Assembly: GCA_023512835.1 (NCBI GenBank)
Contig: CM042088.1
Location: forward strand, 3,340,078-3,404,077
Source of the DNA: Taxillus chinensis
Taxonomy: Eukaryota; Streptophyta; Magnoliopsida; Santalales; Loranthaceae
Reading direction: 5' to 3'
DNA: 64,000 nucleotides
In this document: positions 45,959 through 57,166 of the stretch, piece after piece
How positions within the stretch are numbered: position 1 is the stretch's first letter
Layout: every line of letters starts with the position of its first letter
The notes under the pieces: model-generated
What the model saw: only the letters and a program-made list of their open reading frames with translations
Told to the model about the DNA's origin: nothing
The model's database searches: none
Made by a program: the position numbers and the translations under genes

Positions 45959-46959
45959 TGGGGCCTTGCCCCGCTGATCAACATGACCCTATGCCTCCCG
46001 TTGAGGCTGCTCACCGCTGGTCGCGTCTGCATGCTCTGTGCCAATGGAACCGACCTCTGAGACGGAGCCCCACTCCTCTGTCCCTGCTCTCTCGGACGAG
46101 GGCCTACACTGCTGGTCGAGCTAAGGGTAACACATTCCCTAGCTCCATGTCCCACCTTCCCACATCGAAAGCATGTCATCTTTTTCCTCGGACAATCTCT
46201 CGACAAATGTCCGGTCAAACCACAACTCCAATAAGTACCTGACCTCCGACTGGCTAAACTTTCACGGGGTCCCACTGCCTGGCTGGAAACCCTCTATACC
46301 CGCCTCCTCTCAGGTTGAGCAGCATTACTCTCCCCACTCTGCCTCTTCTTGCTCGGACCTGCCAAACCGCCCGGCCTCTGGGCTCTCACCTGATCCTGAC
46401 CTCGCTCAATAATAAGTGCCTTGTCGACCGCCTCCCGGTAGATGGTTAACTGCATCGGTTCCAGCTGTTTCTTCAAAGATGGCCTCAAACCCTGAATAAA
46501 ATCCTGCGTCTTACGGGCTTCTTTTTCCCAAGCCTCAAGAGCAAACCTCCCTAAATCTGTGAAGGCTTGCACATACTCACCCACAGTCTGGCTACCCTGC
46601 TGAAGCTCATAATACTCTCTCCGTCGGGCATACTGTATCGAGCTGGGAAAATACTCCCCAAAGAAGCGCTCAACAAACTCTCTCCAACTCATTTGACTGC
46701 CATGGACAGCTCTTGTGGATTCCCACCACCTACGTGGGATACACAACAGATAGTGCGTCGCCACTCGCACCCGCTCCTCATCTGGCACCCTAATCATCTC
46801 AAAGATGTCCTCTGTCCATCTAATCCAGTCCTTGGCTACCTCTGGCCGCGAACCATCCTCAAAAGTCCTGGGTGCATGTTTCAAAAACTGTGCAGCCCAG
46901 TCCACTCCTCGTCGTGCTGGCTCTATCACGACCTCTTGTTGGTGCACATCTTGCACCAC
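45850..46959 (-). pseudogene. Gag of the chromovirus
   Basis: A Gln-rich leader upstream (about 47080-46960) precedes the gag domain: FLKHAPRTFEDGSRPEVAKD, WIRWTEDIFEMIRVPDEERV, YLLCIPRRWWESTRA, FVERFFGEYFPSSIQYARRR, GSQTVGEYVQAFTDLGRFA. After one in-frame stop at 46291 comes the RNA-binding knuckle CFRCGKVGHGAREC (about 46150-46190), preceded by a second knuckle CGLTGHLSRDC whose first Cys position reads Trp-Ser. A frameshift near 46000 links to protease. Gag builds the particle and binds RNA. Confidence 0.92.
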
Positions 46960-47704
46960 CCTCGCCTCCTGCTACTGAGGCTGTGGTGGTTGCTGAGGCT
47001 GCTGTTGCCTCTTCAGCTCATCCACCTCTCTAGCCATATCCCTCATCGAGCCCTGCATACCCTGCATGGCCTCTTGCAACTAAATCAACACCTGAGCCAA
47101 ATCAGGTCCCACAACGGGAGCTAACGATCTCTGCTGCGGGCTCTGTTGCCCCTGGTGCCCCGACTCTATCGTGGGCTCCTCTGTTGGGCCCTGGCCTCGG
47201 ACAACTCTCCTCGGTGGTGCCATCACACTGGCCACAATAACAAACAACAAATGATCAACACTAGTACTGCTAGCACAAACAGCCATCAAAGGCACAAATC
47301 AACTCGTAGGTTCTCACCACACGACCCGTAGGTCCATAACTATGCATACAGTATCATGTCTCCCTCAGGGTACACTACATGACCTGTAGGTCCTCAACCA
47401 CGCATATAGCATCGTGTCACCCCTTAGGGCACACAAAATCAAGTCCTGGCTCTCACGGCCATGTGCCATTCAGGCACCAAATGCAATCACATCACACACA
47501 AAGACAATCTAGTGCCCTATATGCACACAATCATACCACTAGAGATACATCCATTCCTACATATGCTCCTATGATGATCAAACTGACATCAACATAACCG
47601 AGAATACATGTAAGGACTGTGTTGATCAGGTGCCCTCCCTACAGTTTTCCAAGTCACATGGAATTAATTAACCACCCCTCATTAACCTAGGTCCGCTAGA
47701 CCAT

Positions 47705-47718
47705 GCTTCGATACCAAC
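47705..47718 (-). other. Primer binding site of the chromovirus
   Basis: On the minus strand TTGGTATCGAAGCA follows the 5' LTR, matching the initiator-Met type primer site apart from one base (CGA for CAA/CAG). Confidence 0.85.
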
Positions 47719-47719
47719 T

Positions 47720-49988
47720 TGTCACGCCCTCGAATTCCAGGGAACCCGGAACCAGGTACGTGACTTCCCCTTGCCCGCCCCCGAAAGGTCAAGGGGTTGG
47801 TGACTAGCACCAATAGAGACTACACCGCGGGTGCTGTCTCAAATATGCAACCCTGTACAGTCATACATCAAGGGTAATCCTGTACTTTCCCATACATCAT
47901 CATGCATACAATAAGTCAAACAGTTTTACAGACATCACATCACAAATAGTATGCAAATACAAGTCCACGGACCCATGTCTAAGATACAAGACACAATAAT
48001 ATAAAATACAACACTGTATCATACATCAGAGCAGTGGGCATGTCCTCCAGGAAGAAAGTCCTCCACTAGTCCCGGGTCACACTTGAAAAAGGTAAACAGC
48101 AAGTAGGGGTGAGCGACAAGCTCAGTTGGTGACCCCAACACTCCACATCAAGCAAATATACACGTCTATACTACATGCTCTGTGTACTCGTGCACTGTGT
48201 AGTGTGCACAAACATCAGGACTCAGCCTGCAAACAAACATCAGGACCTAGCTTGCCCACACAGCATAGCTTGTCCATGATCCTCAACAGGATCCCAGCTT
48301 AGGGCACTTAGCCCAAGCTCCACGAGCTCAATAGCTCAACACAATCCTCAATGGGATTTTAGCTCAGGGCACTCAGCCCTTCCACAGCGCTATATGCCCG
48401 GACACAGTGCCACATAGGCCTGCCATCGGCGCATATGCCTGCCACGGCCACAACACAATATGCTCGGCCACAGTGCCACACAGGCCTGCCATCGGCGCAT
48501 ATGCCGCCCCTCGACCACACATAGATCATCTCGTGCTTCACGGTGAGAACCCAACAAGCCATGGAACCTAAGTCCCAAATCCACAAACCAATCATACCAA
48601 TACCAATATGGTCTTAAGATGTACAACAATCCCTTTAGAATTGTAACCGGTCTTCACAAGTCGATCCTTATTCCTTGACTAAGGAAGGAGATACCCATAG
48701 CAGCTATTTTCTTGCAATAAAAAGTCCCGGCATTGGGTCTCCATATCATAACTATGATAATCTGATTTTTGGGGATTTTTCTGAGATGTCTAACCCCACT
48801 TTCCAAAAAGTCACTACTATGAACTTTTGGGTTTTTTCGAGATTTTACACTAAATCCCAATTTTCACATTTTGAAAGAGTGGGAATTTATTTTTCTAGTA
48901 TTTTTCTTTGAATCCAAATGGGGGGTATTTCGTTATTTACATTGTAACTTAAGTATAGTACTTCAATGTGGATAGGCATAATGGTTACAATGTAAATGGG
49001 TCCAGTCCAGTCAAACTGGAACCGCACTGTCTAACTGCTCGAAACTGCTTGCTCGAGACACCTTACTCGACGCTCTGCTCGATGCTGCTCGACACTCTAG
49101 GCTTGAGCATCATGCTCGAGGCTCCCTGCTCGACGCTCTTCTCGAGGCTACATTCTGCTCGACGCTCCCTGCTCGAGGCCTCCGCTCGAGACTGCTCGAG
49201 ACTCTGCTCGAAGCTAGCCTCGAGCAGTTCCCCAGTCATGAAATTCCGACTGAGTTCTTCCCCAAATCGTCTCAAAACCCAATTATACTCGTTAAATCTC
49301 CATTTTTAAGCAACAATTTATCCCTATTAAGGGTTTCTAACATCATCTAGCCATATTAGGCTACCAAACAACCTAAATTATCTAGGTTTCATGCTCAATT
49401 TCCATTTTCCCCAATTTCTAGTGTTCATCACGAATTTGCATGATTTCATCAAATTCTTACATGTTAATCCAATAAAACAGCAAGAAAAGGGTGAAAAATC
49501 AATGGAATACCTACCTGGAGTGATTCTTGATGCTTGAACGAGCTCAAAACGTCCCAAATCGAAGGCTCCAAGCTTCTTTCTCTCTTTCTCTCTCTAAGCT
49601 CTCCAACGCAGATGCAGAAACGTGAAACGTAACGTGGAAGCTCTCCTTCCCCCTATATATATTTTCGTATTTTCTTTCATTAATAAATCCCAAAAATATT
49701 AATTGTCCTCTCGAGGTTACGAACTCCAAATTGAGCCCAAATACAGTCAAAACGTTCGAAATGACGAGCACATTACTATCCAGATATTTTCTAACCCAAT
49801 TGACTGCTCAAACGCAAAGTCAACCAATAACTCCCAAAAAGTCAACAATCGGGCCACTCGGGGCCCCGACCCGGAATTGGGCCCAATTACTGTCAAAATG
49901 CTCACATCAACGAACACAATATTGTCTAGATGTTTTAAGCAACAGAGAAAGACTATCTCTCAGCCCTACCCAAATACGAGTCTTTACA
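47720..49988 (-). repeat. 5' LTR of the chromovirus
   Basis: It matches 39880-42162 along its length, with small indels inside the TGCTCGA array (49035-49225). It ends with TTTACA before the target duplication TTTAT. Confidence 0.95.
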
Positions 49989-49993
49989 TTTAT

Positions 49994-50433
49994 GGCAAAG
50001 CCTGTCACCTTCCAGTGTAATTAGAGCATAAAGCTTATTGGGCCACCAGATTCCTTAATATGGACGCCACTAAGGCCGGTAAAACAAGACTACTACAGCT
50101 CAATCAGCTTGTAGAATTCAGATGCACGGCCTATGAGAATGCTAAGCTATATATGGAAAAGACTAAACACTGGCATGACAAGCACCTTATCCCAAAGAAT
50201 TTTAAGGTTGGTCAGATGGTGCTCTTATACAATTCCAAACTGAGATTATTCCCAGGAAAGCTTAAATCCAAGTGGCCCAGTCCATATTATGTCTGAGAAG
50301 TACTGAAGAATGGTGTTATTCAAATACAAAAGGGCACTGACACACCATTTCTTGTTAATAGGCATAGATTGAAGACTTATGTTCAGGGGCAGTCACAAGA
50401 GAGAACTGTGAGTTTCCTCGATGCCGTTCAACA
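49994..50433 (+). pseudogene. Athila integrase C-terminal part
   Basis: It continues the integrase cut at 39880: YGKACHLPV, LEHKAYWATRFLNMDATKAG, RLLQLNQLVEFRCTAYENAK, KHWHDKHLIPKNFKVGQMVL, LYNSKLRLFPGKLKSKWPSP and LVNRHRLKTY. These are standard for the Athila integrase end. There is an in-frame TAA near 50020 and a TGA near 50294. The frame terminates at about 50433, leading to the long 3' region. Confidence 0.92.
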
Positions 50434-51251
50434 GTGATATCACCTACTGAGGTCTAGCTAGGACCCTAAACAAGCGCTTACAGGAGGTAGCCCGACATTC
50501 TGTTTTACTTATTTTCTTTTTGTTATTGTGAATACTCTAGAAGGGATTGGTAACTATTAATAGTGGATGCACCGTCGGAACAGTATGACTTGGTGGAAAT
50601 TTTGCTTTTCTTCTCTCTAATTAAAATTCTACCTTCATCAAGTTAGTTAAAATGACTTCTGATGTTCGCTGTGCCAAAATGGGTGAAAACGGGACTTGGT
50701 TGGGTGAAAGGAGCTTCACCCGACCACACTCATGACGCCATAATTCAGCTATATAAGACATCAGGGATGTTTTCGTGAATTTTAAGGACATATTATGCTT
50801 GGTCGGGTGAAGGTCCTTCACCTGACCACCTCCCAAATTCACCCGTTCCTGTTTTATTCGCCGATTGATATCTCAGAAGACTGAAAACAAGCTTCAGAAA
50901 GTGGTCGGGTAAAGGATATTCACCCGACCAGATTTGTATTTTACCCGTAAAGGTTATTTTAGTCAATTAGCATGCACCGAAGCCAAGAAATCACGAGAAA
51001 CACATGATCGGATGAGCTCACCCGATCTTTACCCGACAAGGTCACGTGGGTTGTATCTGCTGATTCTAGAGTCTTCTATCCATATGGCAGCATCTGATTG
51101 GGCCAAACACGTCATTTGACCTACCATCTTCACCCGACCAAATCTATATAAAGGGTAGGCGTGGGCAGGCCTTTTCCTTCCAATTCTCTACTATGGAGAC
51201 AACAAATTCGCTTCCTTTATTTTCTGCTATCCCAGCCTATTTTTTTCTCCC
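50434..51251 (+). other. Athila region between pol and env-position ORF, with hairpins
   Basis: It opens with the phrase CAAGCGCTTACAGGAGGTAGCCCG, a usual landmark after Athila pol. Hairpins of the LTR type occur at 50698-50725, 50801-50827, 50903-50929 and 51007-51028, with single arms near 51034 and 51131. The stem text is GGT(C/T)GGG(T)GAA against TTCACC(C/T)GACC. No coding frame covers it. Confidence 0.75.
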
Positions 51252-53442
51252 ATGGATGCTTTTGCTGGGTTTGTGCTTAATTGGGATTCTCTGTTGCAAA
51301 GTCCCGTTTTGTGGCAACAAGAGATGATGATGCTGCTACAGCGCAACGGCTTGCGGCAGTTATGTTCAGACCCATGTCCATTGCTTCAAGGGGTGACTGA
51401 GGAATTTTATGACATTATGTATTAGGATGATAGGATGGGAGAGACATGCTTGGTGGCCATATTCAGGGCTTTGAAGTTGTGGTGTTTGCCAGCATCATTC
51501 ATGCCATTTTTGCTCTTCCTGAGGCAAGTACTCCCATTCCCCCTCTTTCTAAAGATGAATTAAGTGTTGCTTTAAATTATCAAGATCCTGGTGGGGTTGT
51601 GCGTTGATACAGTAAGAAAACTGGTTTTGATCAGTAGTTTAGATTCTTGGCTATTTTAATTGGGAAATGTCTATTTTGCCAACTGCCTAAGCAAGAACTA
51701 ATCCTTCAAGAGCATATGATGGTTATGTACACTGTCACTAGAAATTTACATATTCTACTGGTTGATTTCATCTTTACGTTCTGGGTGCGTTTACAACACA
51801 AACGGCTGTTTGGGAGGTTGCTCACAAAAATTATTCTCCGTCAACATCCTTATTTGGAGAAGTTATCTCCATCCACCCCTATCCCTCTGAATTGTTTTTG
51901 CGTAACATTTCTGTGGATGGTACCCTTGCTGTTCAGTTGGTGGGCCGTGTGCATCAACATGTGTGACAATATAGCCAGACTTATGAGGACATGCCCCCTA
52001 GGGCCCCACCATAGTGGGCCCCTCATTGCCAGTCATTTTATTTTTCAGCTTATTCCTCTGTTCCGATCGATGATTCCTCTGATGAGGACTATGTTGGGAT
52101 ACCTCCCGCACCTGAGGTGTCACCTGCTTCTAAGGATCAGTTCATGGAAACTCTCACCACGTTAACAGAGGAGGTGAAATCTTCTTATCGGGCTGTGGAA
52201 ATTGCCCAGAAGAAACATAAAAATACGTTGTCTGGACTATTTTCCTTCCTTAAGGGTTTCCGCAAGTCTAAAGTCCACCGTTCACCATCATCTTCCCACA
52301 GCCCTACTTCCTTTCCATCTGCCTCTGAACCCGTTCCTGACCTTGATTTCACTGATCCCGAACCTATGCCCTCAGAATCTGCAATACGACCTAATATACC
52401 AAAACCTTCATCCGCCAGGCCTGAATCCATATACACGGATCCGGTTCCTCTCTCCATGTATGCCGATCCAACTCATCCGTTTCCTTATCTTCTCGGTCCT
52501 CCAGTCATCTTAGTTCCAAGCAGTTCTCCTGAACCGTCTCCCTATGCCGAGACTTATTCTTATTTGCCACAATCCACTCCATAGCGTTATGTTCGCCGAA
52601 CTTCTCAATGGGAGGCCAGCAAATGGGCCCGAGAGCGCATTCATCAGGGGCGAGTGGACCCACTTCCTTTCTGGACCTTACTTGATGTTTCTATGCCGCC
52701 TGTGATGACCACCCCCGCTGCTCAGGAGGCTTATCATGATTATTACTACAGCTCTACTGAATCTTGGCGTTCCATGAGATAAACCCAATGTGTTTCCCCT
52801 ACTAGTCTACAGAAGATCACCAAACCTCCAAACTGGTTTGACACATTGGATATCAATACTTTTGTCTATGCCGTCAAGCGGGCCATTGCATAACACCCAG
52901 ATTTATTTCTTTGGGCTGAGGTTTCTGACATCCTTCCCACTTTAACTAACTTTCGACTGACAAGAACCGCCACCATTTGCCAATATATTGGCAGCCAACA
53001 GACCAATTTCAAGCCCTGGGTTGATTTGGATTTTGTGTTCATTCCTGTGCACATCATTAATCATTTTGTGATTCTCCGCGTTGATTTTACAGCCTTGGTG
53101 ATCGAACTATTTGATCCTTTCACCGAACGCGATCCTAGTGCACAGGCTAGTCAATTGGTTCAGGGTCTCTACCTCACTCTTCATCAGACCCTTCAGGAAT
53201 CCGTCTTTTATGCCGAACGTGGACGCTATCCTGCTTAGTCCTTTCTCCCATTATTCATCCGGCGTGACGTCCCTCAGCAGCCCAATTCAGACAGCTGTGG
53301 AGCTTTTGTTTTCTACTATCTCTTGGCCTGTGTCCAGTCCCATGCTGGTTGTTGGACCGCTTACAAAGACGAAACTTTCCCTCCTGAGGCTCTCCGTGAG
53401 ATGGTGGCTCAATTTATCTTTCATTTCAGCTATCTTGTTTGA
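51252..53442 (+). pseudogene. Athila env-position ORF with Ulp1/SENP-like C48 cysteine protease domain
   Basis: The N-terminal part (51252-52110) is frameshifted (MDAFAGFVLNWDSLLQSP, then RNLHILLVDFIFTFWVRL) and has no sure family. From 52117 one frame runs to 53442 with only four stops (52582, about 52780, 52890, 53236). It contains a Pro/Ser-rich stretch (52260-52580), then KPPNWFDTLDINTFVYAV and the protease-like core. VDLDFVFIPVHIINHFVILR gives the His (53062-53064), IELFDPF gives the Asp (53113-53115), and VPQQPNSDSCGAFVF gives the Gln and the Cys (53296-53298). This order and spacing fit C48 peptidases, which remove SUMO-type modifiers. The role in a retrotransposon is unknown. Nothing suggests an envelope signal peptide or fusion segment. 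Confidence 0.78.
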
Positions 53443-54746
53443 TTTTGGTATGCCTTCTGCTCATTTTTATTATACTTTTGCATGGAAACCATGCTTTCTT
53501 CTAAGTTTGGGGGAGGGGCCGCCTTGATTTCACTTGCCTTGCGTCTTGTGTATATATGTGTGACTGCCTGTTATTTTGTAAAAACAAAAAAACAAAAAAA
53601 CAAAATTAAAAAAATAAAAAAATATTAAACTCTTCATGTATGTGTTGACTCAGTAGTTGATAACCTATGAATATGCTAGTCTCTTATTGTGGCTTGAGAT
53701 GTGAAATTAGTGTTAATGATAATGTTTTAGGCCTTTACATAACTTTCTAGTTGCTTGGAATGAGATCATCACATGTATGAGTTAACAACTAGGGTTCTTT
53801 GCTACGGTTGACAATTGTTAAAGTCAGTACCTTCCGTCCCCTGAAATTATGTGTGTTATTGAGAGAAACAGTTTTTCACCATCATTGTTCTTTTTGTGTG
53901 ATTATATCCCCTGGTTGATGAGCTTAGACAAATACAGTGTTAGTAGGCTGTGGTGATTGGGTTAGCGGTTGATTGGCTGAACCGAAGCTATAGGTTGTAT
54001 TGATGTGAAACATTCAAGTTTATGCTTATTTTCAGAGTTTATTGTAAAAAAAACAAAAACAAAAATAAAAAATAATGAAAAAAAATGGCAATTGTGTTCA
54101 AGTTTTGGGCAGTAAAAATTTAGCCCCCTTTTGTAATTTTCTTTTAAGTGGCAAGTATGTAAATACGGTTGCTGATGTAAACTCATGTGACATTCAATTC
54201 AGCTAGAGCTCTATTTTTATTGTACACCCATGTTCGTTCAACTTAGTATGCCACTCATGAAGTAGAATAGGAAGTTCTTTGTGTAGTGCATCACTTGGTA
54301 ATTCACCTCTCAATGCAACTATGGTGGAAGTTAAGGAATGTGGTAAGACTTAATGAATCACCACAGTATAAACTGCCTGCATTTTTCTACGGCTTGAAAA
54401 CCCTTGGGGATAAGGAGTATGAGTGATGGGAGGTTAATCATTTGAGTGAGGTTGCTTTGTTTCCACCGTGAGAATTCCAAGGGATTGTTGTTATTGCTTT
54501 AATTTTTAACGACCTAGTTGTTCCTTAATAATTAACTAGGATTGCACGTGATTGTTGGACCATGAAACAAGTTAGTAATATAAAGTTGCTAAAGCTGCAT
54601 CATTATATCCTTTACTCCATTACATGTCCATCTACGGTGATAATATATCTATCGGACATTATCATCTGCATTGTGTTTTTTTTCTTATTTTGCATCCTTT
54701 TTATGATTGTGTGTTTCTATTCTTGCTCAGGATGAGCAAGGTTCAA
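53443..54746 (+). other. Athila 3' untranslated region
   Basis: No gene is seen. CAAAAA-rich low-complexity runs lie at 53580-53625 and 54037-54086, as is common in this part of Athila elements. It ends at the polypurine tract. Confidence 0.7.
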
Positions 54747-54758
54747 GTTTGGGGGATT
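54747..54758 (+). other. Athila polypurine tract
   Basis: GTTTGGGGGATT within GGTTCAAGTTTGGGGG lies directly before the LTR start TGGTAGTGG; this is the usual Athila arrangement. Confidence 0.88.
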
Positions 54759-54759
54759 T

Positions 54760-55631
54760 TGGTAGTGGTTATTTGGACCACTATTTTAGAGCCATTTTGT
54801 ATGTGTATTGATATGAATTATATATCTTTGTCACTCAAAATGTTTATATTTTCTATCTAACACCCTAACCACCAATCGGAGCTTTTCCTCAGAGTTTTTG
54901 CTTGTTCTTTGTATTCCTTATATTAAACTCAGGGATTTCTCCATAGAAGCAAGAAATTGAGGCTAACAGCAGCTACACAACAAAAGATGGCCAGGATTGG
55001 ATTATAGTAAAATTTCACCCAACCAAGATGATTAGTGCACAATCAGATTACATAAGCCACAAATGAAGCTGGTCGGGTGAAGGATGTTCACCCAGCCATG
55101 TGATATGAAGATGGAATCCGTTGATTCAAGCCTTTTGGGATACCTTTACCTTCTGGTCAGGTAAGCTTTGAAGATGGTCGAGTGAAGCTTTTGTTCACCC
55201 GACCAAGTGCGAGAAAGCTATATGGTGTCGATTAGAGTTATCTTGGATACTTTTGTCTTCTGGTTGGGTTAAGATTGAAGCTGGTTGGGTGAAGGAACAT
55301 TCACCTGACCAAGTGGGAGTTTGACATTTTCAACTGATTTAGGTATCGATAGACTGCTTTTGCTTCTGGACGGGTGAGTTTTGAAGATGGTTGGGTGAAG
55401 TTCACCCGACCATATCGTTTTTGTGCCAAATTTGCATTGATCCCAAGCCAAAATGCATTATTTCCAAGTCTGGAGCACGACATCCCACACCCAACATTTT
55501 TAATGAGACAGTTGCACAAGTTGCAGTGTATTACACTTGTAGGGCTGTGATTAAATTTAGCTGTGAGGATGCATTTTCCACCTTCAAGCAGTCACAGTTA
55601 CCTTCTTTTCCCTTCATTTATGTATTATCTC
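54760..55631 (+). repeat. Partial 3' LTR of Athila
   Basis: It matches the left LTR from its start to the position equivalent to 25137 and is then cut by the LTR at 55632. About 200 bases present in the left LTR (about 24907-25109), including its TATA box, are missing at 55575-55580. Hairpins of the GGTCGGGTGAA type occur at about 55070, 55177, 55283 and 55390. Confidence 0.9.
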
Positions 55632-57022
55632 TGTTGGTCCCTGAGAGCCTAAAGGGGGGTAAATAGGCTCTAATCGAAAACTCTTTCTTCGTCTCTGGCA
55701 CAATACTTATATTGTTAAATGATAAAAACAGTGCGAAAGATAACCAGATAGTGGAAGTATTTTGTTTTATTATCAAAAGATAAATACAACAAAATAGTAG
55801 CAGATTAAAGCTAATGAAGCTTTTCGATCTACTGTAAACTCTCTTACACTCTGTTTACAATGACTCACACAATAGCCAATATAATCTCTAAGAGCTCTTG
55901 TACATGTACGTGCGTATATGAAAATATACAAGTGTTAATATATATAGCCATTCATTTGAAACATTCTTGGAACTTGTTTTTCCGAGCGATGTGAAGCATT
56001 GATTGTTCCTCGGAAATCTCTCTGCCTTGATTGCTGCGGATATGGAGCTCAAGATTTGGGTCTTTAAACTTTGAATTGCTTTGCATGATTCCAAGTGCAG
56101 TTGAAGTTATGTCCACATATCGATGTGATCCATGTGTAAGATGATTTAGGTTTTCAACGAGTTTATCTTACATCGGGACACAGTGAGCTGATGACTTTGA
56201 ATGCGAAGCTGATAAGTTGAAGTAGCGTCTTCTTAATCCGTCGTAAAGTTCCTTACTTCGTGTTAATGAAGTTCAGATCCTTACTCCGTGTTAGTAGTTG
56301 CTTACTCCGTGTCAATTTGATACTAGAATCCTTATTCTATGTTAGTGCTTCCTTACTTCGTATGAACGAGAAGTCTTAAGAGCTTACTCTGTATCAGCGC
56401 TTCCTTACTTCGCACGAGTTCCTTACTCTGCATGAGTTAAAAGGTCTGGATGGCTTACTCCGTATCAGCGCATCCTTACTCCGCTTGAGTAAAAGGTTCG
56501 GATTCCGTACTTCGCGTATCTTTTCCTTACTCAGTGCGAATAAAGGGCTTGGGTACTTATTCCGCACAAGTCATTCCTTACTCCGCATGTATGAAAGACT
56601 CGGATTCCTTACTCCGTGTCTTCTTGTCCTTAGTCCACTTTAGTAGTAGACTTAGCTTTTTATTCCGCAATAACTTTCTCTTATGCCGTGCGAGATGTAG
56701 ACTGGGATTCTTATTCCACATCTATTTAACTTAGTCCATTTAAACTGTAAGATGCGGATTCCTTAGTCCGTAACTTTAAGTATTTGGTCTGCACGAGTGA
56801 TCCTTATTCCGTATGAAGACTTAGTTATTTACCAAGTGTTTGACGACATTCACTATGGTCCGGATCAAGATTATGTATATTGTCATTAGATTTTCTCTCA
56901 CGAGTGAAGGTCCAGATGAAGATCATATCTTCTGCAACAACTTAAGAATAAACATGCAAGGTCTCAAATCAAATTACATAGGATTTTATCTGCATCATCT
57001 AAATTCTGGGCTTGATCCAACA
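55632..57022 (-). repeat. Copia-type LTR (minus strand), cutting the Athila 3' LTR
   Basis: On the minus strand it starts TGTTGGATCAAGCCC after a polypurine tract and ends TTTACCCCCCTTTAGGCTCT...CCAACA, a phrase like the ends of many plant copia LTRs. From 56230 to 56820 it is filled by a degenerate array of CCTTACTCCG(T/C). It abuts the Athila LTR at 55631. The partner LTR is outside the window or lost. Confidence 0.8.
56230..56820 (-). repeat. Degenerate CTTACTCCG array in the LTR
   Basis: CTTACTCCG or a close variant (CTTACTTCG, CTTATTCCG, CTTAGTCCG) recurs roughly every 20-35 bases, close to twenty times, often followed by TGT, CAC or CAT and by GAGT. Confidence 0.85.
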
Positions 57023-57034
57023 ATCTCCCCCAAT
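57023..57034 (-). other. Polypurine tract of the minus-strand copia-type element
   Basis: On the minus strand ATTGGGGGAGAT precedes the LTR start TGTTGG, as in SIRE/Angela-type copia elements. Confidence 0.82.
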
Positions 57035-57166
57035 ATGGATATGCCAAAACCCTTTATAATCTGATCTGGTAAGTAAAGCAAAAAGGATAACATATAGAAA
57101 TAAAGATAACTTCCACATTAAGTCAGCAACAAGAGTACAATTCAGCCTTGATACAAGAATTTTACA

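Larger units (their letters stand above)
39880..49988 (-). mobile_element. Tekay/Del-like Ty3/gypsy chromovirus, minus strand, full length
   Basis: The 10109-base element has LTRs of 2283 and 2269 bases, the target duplication TTTAT at 39875-39879 and 49989-49993, an initiator-Met type primer site and a polypurine tract. The minus-strand order is gag with knuckle, protease, RT, RNase H, integrase and chromodomain-like tail. It is the best preserved element here: long frames with only a few lesions, and the first 80 LTR bases differ at about five sites. LTR size and C-terminal motifs fit the Tekay/Del clade. Confidence 0.95.
24064..55631 (+). mobile_element. Athila-lineage Ty3/gypsy retrotransposon with two nested insertions
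   Basis: The element has an LTR (24064-25894), an Asp-tRNA type primer site, gag, protease, RT, RNase H, integrase, an env-position ORF region with a C48 protease-like domain, a polypurine tract and a partial right LTR (54760-55631). The SIRE-like copia 28226-37254 sits between protease and RT; the chromovirus 39880-49988 sits in the integrase. Without these two the visible part is about 12.4 kb, typical for Athila. The right LTR is cut by another copia-type LTR at 55632, so the right target duplication is not seen. All genes carry stops or frameshifts. Confidence 0.92.

Noticed and set aside
51252..53442. Envelope glycoprotein gene
   Set aside because: The position fits, but no signal peptide, fusion-like or membrane anchor segment is seen, and the C-terminal part reads as a C48 protease.
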